A DNA stretch of 64,000 nucleotides from Rhabdochlamydiaceae bacterium (GCA_019745395.1 JAIETG010000013.1:1-64000); one strand, 5' to 3'. Positions 17,642 through 26,931 are shown, counted from the stretch's first letter. Notes: a model not told the origin generated them from the sequence alone. Translations and numbers: made by a program.

Positions 17642-18471
17642 ATCATGTGAAAGAGGTCTTTTAAAATAACAAGGCAGACTTCAATAACGATCAAAATAAT
17701 AATTGTCCACTCGAGTCTGGAAGAGTGCTGGTGATTGAGTTCTGCGCTGAGAATTTCTAAAAGTTCATGAATGATGGCGAGTCGTTTATTAAGAATATCT
17801 ACTCGTTTTCCCACGTCTAAATAGTGTGCAGATTTTCTGTAAAAAGGCTCGAGCTCAGGATAGTCCCAGAAAAACTCGGGAGTGTCGAGGATGTCTGCGT
17901 GAAGGTTAATGAAATTGCGTTCCATAAAAAGTTCTCCCATCTTTTTCGAGATCTCTTTGCGAGAGAGGGGGATCTTTCCTTTGCGAGCCAGCTCTGCGGG
18001 GATGTGTCGGGTAAGGTCGATCGTTTTTTGGATGAGTTCTTCAAAGGTGATCAATTTGATAGATTGTGCAATTCCGTGAGAGATGGCTAGTTTCGTTAAA
18101 ATATTTTTATTGTGCAGCATGATCTCGTCTTCTTCGATTTTCATGCTATTTCCATACACAAAAGTAAATTCGTCGAGCGTTTTTTGCCCTGATTCTTTTT
18201 CGAAGGATTGCGTGGATAAAAGGGCTTTTTGTTCTTCTTCTTCGCTCATGCCCCAACAGACGACGACTCCATAGGAAAAATAAAATACATCTTTTACGTG
18301 GATCTTATCTTCGGTGATTCCGACGTAAACCACATCGCGAAATAGTTGCACAGAATGATGGGTGGAAAGGGATTGGAATAGCTTGGGAATGTCGAAGGAA
18401 GCTGCGGTGCAATAACCGGTACATCTCATAAAGTTTCTAGAGTAGATCTTGATAAATCTCTTATACATCAT
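17638..18471 (-). CDS. DUF155 / RMD1-YagE family membrane protein
   Basis: This 277-residue protein has the RMD1/Sif2 (DUF155) layout: an N-terminal soluble domain with [20 protein letters not shown], a helical middle ([37 protein letters not shown]) and one C-terminal transmembrane helix (about residues 254-274, [20 protein letters not shown]). Mitochondrial members are inner-membrane proteins needed for translation or division; the bacterial role is unknown. It forms an overlapping pair with yidD. This gene order is conserved in Chlamydia. Confidence 0.82.
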   Translation of the reverse strand: MMYKRFIKIYSRNFMRCTGYCTAASFDIPKLFQSLSTHHSVQLFRDVVYVGITEDKIHVKDVFYFSYGVVVCWGMSEEEEQKALLSTQSFEKESGQKTLDEFTFVYGNSMKIEEDEIMLHNKNILTKLAISHGIAQSIKLITFEELIQKTIDLTRHIPAELARKGKIPLSRKEISKKMGELFMERNFINLHADILDTPEFFWDYPELEPFYRKSAHYLDVGKRVDILNKRLAIIHELLEILSAELNHQHSSRLEWTIIILIVIEVCLVILKDLFHMI

Positions 18472-18569
18472 CAGAGATTAAAAAGGAAGTTGCATCCGGG
18501 TTTCGATTTTTTCTTGCGTTTATTTGCGTGGAAAAATATACTCCTGCTTTGTTTTTTACTTCATATCTT

Positions 18570-18653
18570 GCGAGAGTGGCGGAATTGGTAGACGCGCTAC
18601 TTTGAGGTGGTAGTGAGGGTTTCCTCTTGGGGGTTCGAGTCCCCCCTTTCGCA
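18570..18653 (+). tRNA. tRNA-Leu (anticodon GAG)
   Basis: The acceptor GCGAGAG pairs with CTTTCGC, with A as discriminator. The D-arm GGCGGAATTGGTAGACGCG is typical of tRNA-Leu, and the anticodon loop TTTGAGG reads GAG. There is a long variable arm, and the T-loop is GGGGGTTCGAGTCCCCC. CCA is not encoded. Confidence 0.95.
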
Positions 18654-18688
18654 TGTCTTAAAAGTTCTTATCCAGATTCCTTGGAAAT

Positions 18689-19282
18689 TCAAAAGTGTAG
18701 ATGCTCAAAGAAAAATTTCTCCACGTAGGAAAAAAGAATAGGTGGAATGCAGTCTTCTTTTAATGCGTCGAAGTTTTGCGCGTAAGCTATTTTGTCTAGA
18801 AGCTCTTTGTTCTGTTTTGAGATGTCTGAAAATTCGCAGTCTTTATGATATAGCCCCTCATATCGTAGAATTTTTAAATAAAAGCAGGTCAGTAATGTCT
18901 CTTGGAGGGGAAATCGGGGGATCTGTTTTAAGAATGAGCTGAAGAGTGCGTAGATCGGAAGAGAGGCTTTTTCTGGCATTTGAGAGGTGGAAATGGCTTT
19001 GGCCATAGCAGACGCTGTTTTTAGATAGCCAAGCTGATTTCTGAGCCCTAGATGCAGGTCGAGGATTGAGCCGTCATGGTATTTTTTTAAATCACTAGAC
19101 CCAGGCCAGAAGAAAAATTCCCCTTCGCAAAAAGGTTCCGATAAACAGTGGGCTTGTTTGGCGCGTTTTTGTATGACAAGGGAGATTACGCCGAACTGTT
19201 CGGAAAAAAGCGTCAGAATTTTTTGTTGTTCCTTGAGATACGCTGATCGGAGGACGATTGCTTTAGATGAGTGTAGCTGCAT
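18689..19282 (-). CDS. recO: DNA repair protein RecO, short form
   Basis: This is a RecO-family protein of 197 residues. The N-terminal OB fold (SKAIVLRSAYLKEQQKILTL, FGVISLVIQKRAK) precedes a helical C-terminal domain (LQETLLTCFYLKILRYEGLY). RecO loads RecA with RecR at gapped DNA. It is clearly shorter than the usual 230-250 residues and lacks the C-terminal zinc-finger cysteines, as I recall for chlamydial RecO proteins. Its 3' end faces tRNA-Leu(GAG) convergently, 35 nt away. Confidence 0.85.
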   Translation of the reverse strand: MQLHSSKAIVLRSAYLKEQQKILTLFSEQFGVISLVIQKRAKQAHCLSEPFCEGEFFFWPGSSDLKKYHDGSILDLHLGLRNQLGYLKTASAMAKAISTSQMPEKASLPIYALFSSFLKQIPRFPLQETLLTCFYLKILRYEGLYHKDCEFSDISKQNKELLDKIAYAQNFDALKEDCIPPILFSYVEKFFFEHLHF

Positions 19283-19393
19283 GCGTAGCTCCTAATCGGA
19301 TTGGAAAAAGTGATTTTATCATAAGAGGTCTTGGCAAGTTAACATTTTTTTTATACAGTGGGGTTAAGTTCAAAAATCTACAGGAGAAGGGAT

Positions 19394-19831
19394 ATGAGAG
19401 CTTGGCATATAATCTTGACCTTTCAATCCTTTTTTACAATTCTTTTAACGGGAATTGTGTGGTGCGTTCAGATCGTAAGCTATCCGTTATTTCCTTGGAT
19501 AGATCGAGAGAAATTTTGTGATTTTGAGAAAAAGTACCAACGAAAGACTTCTTTCGTGCTTTTTCCTCTCATTGTCCTTGAGTGCTTTTTTGCTGTTTTG
19601 CTTCTCGTGGTTGCCAAAGAAGGGATGTGCCGCATTCTTTCGGTTGTCCTTTTTGCCTTGCTGCTCTTTGTCTGGTTTTCTACTTTTTGTTTGCAGATTC
19701 CTCAGCATGCGGAACTTGCTCATGGGTATAGCCTAAAAAACATCAAAAAACTTATTCAGACGCATTGGATTCGAACAATTGCTTGGACTCTTCGCTCTTT
19801 GATCCTTCTTTGGTTGCTTCTGGTTGCTTGA
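19394..19831 (+). CDS. Small four-helix integral membrane protein
   Basis: This is a 145-residue hydrophobic protein with about four transmembrane segments (residues about 4-27, 55-75, 80-102 and 125-145) and a conserved-looking loop, VSYPLFPWIDREKFCDFEKKY. The layout recalls DUF1772-like membrane proteins, but I do not assign it firmly. I chose the ATG at 19394 because AGGAGAAGG lies 3-11 nt before it; an ATG 36 nt upstream is in frame but has no such site. It is transcribed divergently from recO. Confidence 0.65.
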   Translation: MRAWHIILTFQSFFTILLTGIVWCVQIVSYPLFPWIDREKFCDFEKKYQRKTSFVLFPLIVLECFFAVLLLVVAKEGMCRILSVVLFALLLFVWFSTFCLQIPQHAELAHGYSLKNIKKLIQTHWIRTIAWTLRSLILLWLLLVA

Positions 19832-20559
19832 ATGGGAGTCTGCTAAAGTATTTCTGAATAAGGGAATTTCGCGTTCTTCACTCTGAGGTTCTGGGGCGCA
19901 ATTCTGCCCAAGTAGTCGGATGTTGGTATCTTTCGTCGCATCTTTTATGGCCGCAGGCTTTTTCTGTCATAGTAGGATGTCGCATTTCTGCGCTGTTATA
20001 TGCCCAATATTTTTCTGTGTCATAAAGTTGGCTAAGAGCATCTTGAGTAAATTTCTTGTTATGCAAAACGTATTAGATGATCGCAGAAAATTTCCCAGGT
20101 GTTCATCCCGTTTAATGGATTGGAATCCACAGGATTGAGGTTGGAGGCTGACACGCGTTTTCCTTTTTTTATTTTTAATAATGTGATTTTTCAAAAGCAG
20201 CGACGGTTGCGGCTGCATTTTGTATGATGTTCTTGGCGACGAGCGTTACAAGGCCTGCTAAAATTGCAAGAGCTGTTTGAGTGGGAGTCCAGTTAGAGCC
20301 TGACATGTGGCAAGAAACGCAAAAAGGTTCTTCGTTTCGAATTTCCATTATTTTTTCCGTGTTGTTTAATTTAATCAATTATATATCTGTGATATTATTT
20401 TTGTCTGTTTTTCTGTTTGTTGAAAAAATAATAAATGTAAGTAAAATGTTTAATTGTTTCGAGTTGTGCGCGGGTGAAATCTTAGAGAAAAGAGAAATCT
20501 AAAAATGGATTGTATTTTTCTCGGGAAATTTGTATTCTTTCGAAGCAAACTTTTCTAAT
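19832..20559. other. Intergenic stretch, one possible small gene
   Basis: This 728-nt region between the membrane protein and tRNA-Arg contains no large gene. On the minus strand, a 62-codon frame at 19878-20066 (His/Cys-rich, TTG start, no ribosome-binding site) could be a relic. The frame at 20175-20348 is described separately. The 180 nt before tRNA-Arg are AT-rich and presumably hold its promoter. Confidence 0.5.
20175..20348 (-). CDS. Possible 57-residue small membrane protein
   Basis: This short frame encodes a polar N-terminus with a CxxC pair (FCVSCHM) and one hydrophobic helix (TQTALAILAGLVTLVAKNII). The ATG follows a weak GGA at about 9 nt. Amino-acid composition is protein-like, but I know of no relatives, and the region around it is non-coding. 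It may be a small membrane peptide or chance. Confidence 0.35.
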   Translation of the reverse strand: MEIRNEEPFCVSCHMSGSNWTPTQTALAILAGLVTLVAKNIIQNAAATVAAFEKSHY

Positions 20560-20633
20560 GCACCGATAGCTCAATTGGATAGAGTACCCGGCTTCGAACC
20601 GGGTGGTTACAGGTTCAAGTCCTGTTCGGTGCA
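20560..20633 (+). tRNA. tRNA-Arg (anticodon TCG)
   Basis: The acceptor GCACCGA pairs with TCGGTGC and the discriminator is A. The anticodon stem is CCCGG/CCGGG with loop CTTCGAA, reading UCG. The T-arm is ACAGG TTCAAGT CCTGT. It lies 16 nt in front of rlmN. CCA is not encoded. Confidence 0.95.
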
Positions 20634-20649
20634 CATTTACGATGTCAAT

Positions 20650-21723
20650 ATGGAACTCATCTCTTTATTATCTTGCACGCAGTCAGAGTACGTAGAGAAA
20701 ATAGGTCTTTTTTTCGGAAAGGGAAAAAAGCACGCGGAAAAACTGTACTCAGAAGGTTTTAAAAAGGGGATTTTAGATCCTGAGGCGGACTGGATTGAAC
20801 CTCAAGCCAGAGCGCTTGTTCGGGAAATGTGTCAGGTAACAGATCTGGCTCTTCCGGAGATTTCTTACACTAAGGAAGAAGGGGCAGTCTCTAAATTTCT
20901 TTTAAAATATGCAGATGGCTTGGAATCAGAATCTGTATGCATTCCCATGAAGTTCGGTAAAACGATATGTGTGTCTTCTCAGGTGGGATGCCGTATGGGG
21001 TGCGCTTTCTGTGAAACGGGAAGGATGGGACTAATTCGCCATCTAAGTACGTCGGAAATTGTCTCTCAGGTATTTGTGGCAAGACACATCTTGAAAGAAG
21101 AGCTTCGTAATATTGTTTTTATGGGAATGGGTGAGCCTTTTGACAATTACGAAGCTGTCATGCAGGCCATTTGTGTTCTGACTTGTCCTACGGGACTTGG
21201 GTTTGCTCCGAGTAAAATTACTGTATCTACTAGTGGTAAAGTGACGGAGATCGATCGGTTTTCTCAAGAAGCGGATCCTGCTCTGAATCTTGCTATTTCT
21301 TTAAATGCGCCTAACGATAAAATTCGGTCTAAATTGATGCCGGTCAATAATGAATGGGATCTGGTAGAGCTTAGAAAATCCATGGAACGATATTTAAAGC
21401 ATCCAAGAAGACAAATTTTAATTGAGTATGTGCTTTTAGGGGGTATCAATGATTCGGTGGAATCGGCAGAAGAGGTCGCAAACTATTTACAAGGTTTGAG
21501 AGTCAAGATCAACTTGATCCCATACAATGCGCAAAGCAAGGGACGCTTGAGCCCTCCTACAGAAGAAACGATGCAAGAATTTCGCAGCGTTTTGCAGAAA
21601 AAAGGCTACCAAACTCTGCTTAGGAAGACAAAAGGACGCTCTATTATGGCTGCTTGTGGACAGCTAGGAAACGTGGAAATGAAAAAAAAGCTTGGTGCAA
21701 AGTCCTCACTTTCTTTACTGTAG
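20650..21723 (+). CDS. rlmN: Dual-specificity RNA methyltransferase RlmN
   Basis: This is a radical-SAM enzyme that methylates C2 of A2503 in 23S rRNA and A37 of some tRNAs. The [4Fe-4S] motif is CRMGCAFC (CxxxCxxC), followed by FMGMGEP. The second catalytic Cys is in IMAACGQLG near the C-terminus, as in RlmN. The length is 357 residues. An in-frame ATG at 20530 would run the frame through tRNA-Arg, so the ATG of MELISLLS is taken as the start. The gene heads a tight cluster running to 26.9 kb. The protein is cytoplasmic. Confidence 0.93.
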   Translation: MELISLLSCTQSEYVEKIGLFFGKGKKHAEKLYSEGFKKGILDPEADWIEPQARALVREMCQVTDLALPEISYTKEEGAVSKFLLKYADGLESESVCIPMKFGKTICVSSQVGCRMGCAFCETGRMGLIRHLSTSEIVSQVFVARHILKEELRNIVFMGMGEPFDNYEAVMQAICVLTCPTGLGFAPSKITVSTSGKVTEIDRFSQEADPALNLAISLNAPNDKIRSKLMPVNNEWDLVELRKSMERYLKHPRRQILIEYVLLGGINDSVESAEEVANYLQGLRVKINLIPYNAQSKGRLSPPTEETMQEFRSVLQKKGYQTLLRKTKGRSIMAACGQLGNVEMKKKLGAKSSLSLL

Positions 21724-21776
21724 GGAGATAGATAGCACACCTTTACTAACTATTGCATAGAGGAGCAGCGACCACG

Positions 21777-22403
21777 ATGTCAACCAACAGTAAGTTTTCA
21801 GGAGAAGAGGAATATAACATCCACATCAGCGGCAGGCACATCCAAGTGACAGAGGCGATGAAGCAGCATGCTTTTGCTAAACTGTCCAAAATTGAGCGGT
21901 TTCATAACCGTATTATGGATGTACATGTTACAATGGATATTCAGAAGGTAGAACATTCAGTTACTATAATAGCTAAGTTCGAACATTTCAAAATCAAATC
22001 CCATGCGACGTCGACGGACATGTATGTGTCTATAGATCAAGCTGTCAACAAGTTACAAGCTCAGCTGCACAAATGGAAGGATAAGATTCAAGAACATCAT
22101 AACAAAAAACTGTCCACCATTGATTTGAAAGTCAATGTCGTACAAAGACCGCGTGATGATCTTGAAGAGATCAATGAAGAGATTGAATTGGCAGAAAAGA
22201 GAGCTTGGGAAAAGCAAATGTTGCCAGGTCATTTGAGCGGAGAGAAAACGATTTCTCTTAAGCATCTTCTTACTGATGAAGCCATTATGAAAATGGAACT
22301 CTCTGGAGATCATTTCTTAATCTATAGAGCGGAAGAAGATCGGAAAATTAGAGTCATGTACCGAAGAGAAGATGGCAACTATGGGATTATCCACGCCGAG
22401 TAG
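21777..22403 (+). CDS. hpf: Long-form ribosome hibernation promoting factor
   Basis: The N-terminal S30AE/YfiA domain (about residues 12-110: YNIHISGRHIQVTEAMKQHA, then VHVTMDIQKVEHSV) binds the decoding region of the 30S subunit. A linker joins it to the C-terminal dimerisation domain (about residues 145-208, KTISLKHLLTDEAIMKMELS). Long HPF forms 100S ribosome dimers, which suits the dormant elementary-body stage. The ATG at 21777 follows GAGGAG; an in-frame TTG lies 24 nt upstream. The gene ends 31 nt inside the next open frame. Confidence 0.93.
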   Translation: MSTNSKFSGEEEYNIHISGRHIQVTEAMKQHAFAKLSKIERFHNRIMDVHVTMDIQKVEHSVTIIAKFEHFKIKSHATSTDMYVSIDQAVNKLQAQLHKWKDKIQEHHNKKLSTIDLKVNVVQRPRDDLEEINEEIELAEKRAWEKQMLPGHLSGEKTISLKHLLTDEAIMKMELSGDHFLIYRAEEDRKIRVMYRREDGNYGIIHAE

Positions 22404-22857
22404 AGATCGCATTTATGATGAAGTGAGAAATCTCTGGGTGGTGGCAACTCCCGAAGAGGTAGTTCGCCAAAATCTTTTAAAAAAAATGATTTATGAGCTC
22501 TCTTATCCAAGAGAGCTCATTTCTGTAGAAAAAGCTCTTTCAGAAATTCCTTTCTTTGCATCGATTCCAGCTCCCATGCGTCGTATCGATGTTGCTTGTT
22601 TTGCTCCAAAGATTCATCCAAAGCATGCTCTTTATCCGCTTCTATTGATTGAGTGTAAAGAAGACAGACGAGAGGCTGAAAAAGCGTGGCAACAAGTGCA
22701 AGGGTATAATTCTTTTCTCAAAGCTTGTTTTCTGGCTGTTGCTTATCCAGAAGGAGAGCTTTTTGGTTTTCTAGAAGGGGGAGAATTACGTCTTCTCTCA
22801 CATCTTCCCTCGTATTTACAACTTATGCAAGCGATAGGCCATGGAAAGTATTCCTGA
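22381..22857 (+). CDS. HsdR_N-like (type I restriction R subunit N-terminal) domain protein
   Basis: This 158-residue protein consists only of the nuclease-like N-terminal domain of type I restriction R subunits: RIYDEVRNLWVVATPEEVVRQ, then RRIDVACFAP and the PD-(D/E)xK-type core LLLIECKEDRREAEKAWQQ (E-x-K). No motor, S or M subunit is near, so it is unlikely to be a restriction enzyme. Stand-alone members are common in Bacteroidetes and chlamydiae with unknown function. The start may be ATG 22372 or 22381; both overlap hpf. The stop overlaps the next gene by 17 nt. Confidence 0.78.
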   Translation: MGLSTPSRDRIYDEVRNLWVVATPEEVVRQNLLKKMIYELSYPRELISVEKALSEIPFFASIPAPMRRIDVACFAPKIHPKHALYPLLLIECKEDRREAEKAWQQVQGYNSFLKACFLAVAYPEGELFGFLEGGELRLLSHLPSYLQLMQAIGHGKYS

Positions 22858-24274
22858 AAAAGTTTTACAAGAAACCGATGTTTTATGTCTTTTCGGTTTT
22901 GATGAGGAAGAAACGAAACGCTCATTGCAATCTTGGCTTACAATCCCAGGAAAGAGCTTGCTATTTTTAGGCACAGAATTTCCCTTTGAGATGGAGATGT
23001 TTGTATCAACTTGTCGTACATCAGTATTTCAGCGATTTAGTTATATATTTTCATCTTTTTTAAAAGAGGATCGGCTAGTAAATATGCAGATTCTACGAGA
23101 TGCCTATCAAAAAATTGAGTGGCAAGTGCACTTAGAAGCTTCGGATTACCAAGATTTAGGTGTGCAGGTATTTCGAAATTTATATACCAACTTAGGTAAG
23201 CTAGCAGATCGAAAGAGTTTTACCTCCTTAAAAGGGTGTTTACAAGGACTTCCAGCGGTGATTTGTGGCGCTGGGCCTTCTCTGAAAGATCGAGTTCCTT
23301 TTTTGCGGCAAGCCGCAGAAAGGGGTATTGTTTTTGCAGGAGGCGCTGCTTTAGAAGCCCTCAGCTCTTTTTCTGTCCCAATCCATATTGCTGCAGGTAT
23401 TGATCCCAATCCTTCCTACGAACGATGCAAGATGATAGGAAGTTTTCAGGCTCCTTTTTTTTATCAAAGCCGTTTTTCTCATGAGCTTCTTTTTCATGTC
23501 CAAGGGCCAGCTTTTCAAGTGCCGAGCTCTTCTGGTCTATGTTTAGAGGAAGAGCTTTTTGATTTTGATGGAGGCGGGACGGTGACTACTTTTTGCACGG
23601 CTTTAGCGCTCCATTTAGGGTGTTATCCTATTATTTTTGTTGGGATGGACCTTGCTTATGGCGAAGAGCAAGAAAAATATGCCCAAACACCAGTTGCAAG
23701 AGATTCTAAATCTTCTGCTATGCTCTACGAAGGAGTCTATACGCAAAAAGATTGGGTGATTGCTGGGAAATGGTTGGAATATCTTACCCAGCAGCATGAA
23801 AGTGTTTCTTTTTATAGAGTGGGCACTTACGGTTTAAAGGTGGAGGGGATTGTAGATCTTCCAGAATCTAAAATTTTAGAGACACTTTCCATCTGCTCTC
23901 AAGATATAATAGGAAGATTGCATCTTTTACAGTCCTGTGCAAAGGAAGAATCATGTTTGCTACAAAAAACAGAAATAGAACAGAGTCTTCAGCGCAGTGC
24001 CGCTTGTGTAGAGAATATTTTGAAGCTCTATCACCAGTCATATCCAGAGGATCCTTCCTCTCAAGGAAATTTTATAATACATATCTTTGCGCTTTATGAG
24101 GAATTCCTGTACAAGCACATGTTAGAGCCTCTTTGGAAAATATGGCAGTTTCCTATGGAAAGAAACTTAACAGATGCTTATGCAAAAAGTATCAGTCCGT
24201 GGCTTTTTTTTCAGAGAGTGTTAAAAGAGTACATGAGATCAGTAGAGGAAAGTTATGCAGCAAGAACGTTATGA
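22841..24274 (+). CDS. MptE/Maf-like DUF115 protein 1
   Basis: This is a 477-residue protein of the DUF115 family, which includes motility-associated-factor (Maf) glycosyltransferases and the archaeal pterin kinase MptE. The core is at about residues 132-275: LPAVICGAGPSLKDRVPFLR, AGGAALEALSSFSVPIHIAA, then GIDPNP and PIIFVGMDLAYG. The second half is helical. In flagellated bacteria Maf adds pseudaminic or legionaminic acid to flagellin. No flagellum is expected here, so the acceptor must be something else. It is paired with a paralogue at 25096-26931 with a MORN protein between. Confidence 0.82.
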   Translation: MESIPEKVLQETDVLCLFGFDEEETKRSLQSWLTIPGKSLLFLGTEFPFEMEMFVSTCRTSVFQRFSYIFSSFLKEDRLVNMQILRDAYQKIEWQVHLEASDYQDLGVQVFRNLYTNLGKLADRKSFTSLKGCLQGLPAVICGAGPSLKDRVPFLRQAAERGIVFAGGAALEALSSFSVPIHIAAGIDPNPSYERCKMIGSFQAPFFYQSRFSHELLFHVQGPAFQVPSSSGLCLEEELFDFDGGGTVTTFCTALALHLGCYPIIFVGMDLAYGEEQEKYAQTPVARDSKSSAMLYEGVYTQKDWVIAGKWLEYLTQQHESVSFYRVGTYGLKVEGIVDLPESKILETLSICSQDIIGRLHLLQSCAKEESCLLQKTEIEQSLQRSAACVENILKLYHQSYPEDPSSQGNFIIHIFALYEEFLYKHMLEPLWKIWQFPMERNLTDAYAKSISPWLFFQRVLKEYMRSVEESYAARTL

Positions 24275-25121
24275 AATGGCGCGCGGGCATCTGTCGATAG
24301 TCGATCCAGAGCTTGAGGTAAATATTCAAGAATCTTTTTCCCTTCCTTTATTACCTCTTTCGGAAAAAGCCTCGTCACTACCCAAAGATTATGAAGCAGT
24401 TTGGAATCGAGATTCCCAAGGGATTTTAGAGGCAGCGTTCTTGAAAAAAGAAGGGCGTTTGCATGGACAATATTTGCAGTTTTATCCTTCGGGAAAGCTT
24501 AAAAGCGAATGTTTTTATCGAGAAGGCAAGCTCTATGGCCTTTCTTCTTTTTTTTCTGAAGAAAGCGTTTTGCTATCTACTACCTGGTTTTATGAAGGGG
24601 TGCCTGTAGGTAAGTCTCGTCAGTTTTATCGGGCCGGGTCTTTGTACAGCCTTCAGCGTTATAAAAAAGGGCAGTTGCATGGTAAGCAAGAGTATTTTTA
24701 TGAAGATTCTTTAGTGAAAAGTTCTCTTATGTATAGAGAAGGAGAGTTGCATGGGGGGATCGAGCTTTTTTGGCCATCTGGACAACTGAAAAGGCGAGCT
24801 TTTTTTGAAAAAGGTCTTCGAGAAGGAGAAGATTTCATATGGAGCGAATCGGGTATCTTACTTGACTTAGGAGAATATGAAAAAGGAAAGCCTATAAGAA
24901 AGCAGCAGAGGCGTTATTCAAACGGAGTTTTAAAAGAAGAAGCCCATCATCATGCCATAAATCGTATCGATCGTTGGATGTGGAATGAACAAGGACAGCT
25001 GGTTTATGAAAAAATCCATTTAGATGAGCATACTTTTCAAGAGACTACAAAAAAATGGCCAGAAGGCACAGAGCACATCAAAAAGGGGACATGGGATGGA
25101 GATCGTATCTGCTGGCATTGA
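24255..25121 (+). CDS. MORN_2-repeat protein between two Maf-like genes
   Basis: This 288-residue protein is built mostly of MORN_2-type hairpins (about residues 50-250): GRLHGQYLQFYPSGKLKSE, GKLYGLSSFF, GQLHGKQEYFYEDSLVKSS, GELHGGIELFWPSGQLKRRA. No signal peptide is seen, in contrast to the lipoprotein at 12715-13692, so it is probably cytoplasmic. It overlaps both neighbours (20 nt and 26 nt), which implies co-translation with the two Maf-like proteins and suggests a scaffold or specificity role with them. Confidence 0.78.
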   Translation: MQQERYEMARGHLSIVDPELEVNIQESFSLPLLPLSEKASSLPKDYEAVWNRDSQGILEAAFLKKEGRLHGQYLQFYPSGKLKSECFYREGKLYGLSSFFSEESVLLSTTWFYEGVPVGKSRQFYRAGSLYSLQRYKKGQLHGKQEYFYEDSLVKSSLMYREGELHGGIELFWPSGQLKRRAFFEKGLREGEDFIWSESGILLDLGEYEKGKPIRKQQRRYSNGVLKEEAHHHAINRIDRWMWNEQGQLVYEKIHLDEHTFQETTKKWPEGTEHIKKGTWDGDRICWH

Positions 25122-26931
25122 TTGGGAAGCTTTGCAAGGAAGGTTCCCATCTATTGCTTTAGAACTTTGTTATGGATCTTATGAAAAGCTCTCCTACAGT
25201 CTTGACAGTAGAGGTCAGCTCAATGGGAAAGGTCTACGAGGAATGCTATATTCCGATTCTATAGAAGAAGAAATGCAAAAATGGGAAAGCTCTCTTCCTT
25301 TAGAAGGAATCGATGTTTTATATGTATATGGAATAGGACTAGGGCATGGGTATCGTCAGCTGAAAAATTGGCTCCATGCAAAACAGGAGAGAAAAATCAT
25401 TTTTTTTGAAGATGATCTTTCCGTATTGGGTGCTTTTTTCGAACAAGAGATCTCTTCGACTGTTTTATCTGACTTACAAGTTCATATCTATTATCTTTCG
25501 GAAGAAAAACAGTGGCCCACTATCTTAGAAGAATGTTTGCATCTTTGGATGAGTGATCGGATAGAATGGACGGCTCTTCATTCGTATATGCTTTATAATG
25601 AACGTAAAGTGCGCGCTTTAAGACTTAAGTTTCTACGCAGATCGGCATGTATCCAAGCTAGAGTAACGGATTACTTGCAGCAGCATAAAGTTATGGATAA
25701 TGTAGCTAACAATTTGGGCAAACTTAAAGACGCTTTTTTTGCTAATGATCTCAAAGGGAAATTTAAAGGAATCCCGGCTGTAATTTGCGGGGCTGGGCAC
25801 TCTTTGGCTCAAGCGATGGAACAATTAAAAGGATTAGATCAAAAGGCGTTAGTTATTGCAGGGGGATCCACGATAACAGCTCTAGGGCATTACGGAGTAA
25901 GACCTCATATTGCTATGGCCGTAGATCCCAATGAAGAGGAATATGAACGGTTACGGACTAGTTCTTGCTTTGAAGTTCCTTTTCTCTATTCTGCTCGTTT
26001 GCATAAAGATATCCTTTCGTCTACCCACATGCAGATGGGATATCTTTGCTCTAATACGGGAGGAGTTTTTGAACAATGGATGCATGAAAAATTGGGTATT
26101 CATTGCGAGTCTTTTGCTCTAGCGCTTGGAAGCGAAGCCCTTTCTATAACGACGCTTGCAACAGCTTTTGCAAGAGAGTTGGGGTGTGATCCTATTCTTT
26201 TTTGTGGAGTTGATTTAGCTTATAGCAATAACCAGCAATATTGCCCTGGAGTGATTTCTTCATCCTCCATTTCTTTAAAAGAGTTGGAATCGGTTACAAG
26301 ATCTCGAGATCGCCTTGTTCGAAGGAAAAATATACAAGGGCGATTTGTCCACACTTTAATTAAATGGGTTATGGAAGCATCTTGCTTAGGAGCTTATGCA
26401 AGACAGCACCATCCTGTATCTTTTTTCAATCTTTCCTCTCAAGGTCTCCCCATTCCTGGGGTCCCAGCGATTTCTTGGGAACAGTTTATGAATCAGTATG
26501 CTCATACAGATTACGATCTTAGAGGCAAACTGCATGCAGAAGCGCAATTGGCAGGTTCCTTTCAGGAAAAAGAGCCTATTTTGCAAGAGTCCTTCGAGGA
26601 AATTAGGGGGAGTTTTGAAAGGTGTGTTTCTTTGTTTGAGCAAATGCAAGAAGAGATTCTAAAGAAAAAAAAGACAGTCCATCAGGATTCTTTTTCTTTG
26701 GAAAATGGGCAGACTCACCTTATTGAATTAGATCTTTTGGAAGAACCTGCTTACTCTGTTTGTCTTTATGGGACATTTGCCGTTCACAAACAGCTTTTAA
26801 ATTGGTGGACCCCAGAGACGCCACTAGAATCTGGGAAAGAGCGTCTTCAACATTTGGAAAAGCAAGAGCTTTTATGGAAACATGGCAGCGAAATTGCGAA
26901 GGAATGCCTTTCTTTTCTTAAAAACTGTTAA
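25096..26931 (+). CDS. MptE/Maf-like DUF115 protein 2
   Basis: This 611-residue paralogue of the gene at 22841 has an extra N-terminal domain (about residues 1-215, including DVLYVYGIGLGHGYRQLKNW, typical of Maf N-termini). The DUF115 core follows at about residues 220-370 (IPAVICGAGHSLAQAMEQLK, AGGSTITALGHYGVRPHIAM, then AVDPNE and PILFCGVDLAYS). I chose the ATG at 25096 (MEIVSAGIDW), just after AAAAGGGG. The frame is open further upstream but only inside the MORN gene. The 3' end overlaps the convergent regulator gene by 14 nt. The substrate is unknown. Confidence 0.82.
   Translation: MEIVSAGIDWEALQGRFPSIALELCYGSYEKLSYSLDSRGQLNGKGLRGMLYSDSIEEEMQKWESSLPLEGIDVLYVYGIGLGHGYRQLKNWLHAKQERKIIFFEDDLSVLGAFFEQEISSTVLSDLQVHIYYLSEEKQWPTILEECLHLWMSDRIEWTALHSYMLYNERKVRALRLKFLRRSACIQARVTDYLQQHKVMDNVANNLGKLKDAFFANDLKGKFKGIPAVICGAGHSLAQAMEQLKGLDQKALVIAGGSTITALGHYGVRPHIAMAVDPNEEEYERLRTSSCFEVPFLYSARLHKDILSSTHMQMGYLCSNTGGVFEQWMHEKLGIHCESFALALGSEALSITTLATAFARELGCDPILFCGVDLAYSNNQQYCPGVISSSSISLKELESVTRSRDRLVRRKNIQGRFVHTLIKWVMEASCLGAYARQHHPVSFFNLSSQGLPIPGVPAISWEQFMNQYAHTDYDLRGKLHAEAQLAGSFQEKEPILQESFEEIRGSFERCVSLFEQMQEEILKKKKTVHQDSFSLENGQTHLIELDLLEEPAYSVCLYGTFAVHKQLLNWWTPETPLESGKERLQHLEKQELLWKHGSEIAKECLSFLKNC

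Noticed and set aside
19267-19521. 84-codon plus-strand frame overlapping recO start and the membrane protein
   Set aside because: It covers a promoter region and the out-of-frame start of a better-supported membrane protein; composition is not protein-like.
20530-20649. Extension of rlmN upstream to an ATG at 20530
   Set aside because: The extra 40 codons read straight through tRNA-Arg; the downstream ATG gives the normal RlmN start.
22381-22857. Type I restriction-modification system
   Set aside because: Only the isolated N-terminal nuclease-like domain is present; motor, specificity and methylase genes are absent nearby.
25024-25095. Earlier start for the second Maf-like gene
   Set aside because: It lies inside the MORN gene in another frame, and the ATG at 25096 has a better ribosome-binding site and protein-like sequence from there.
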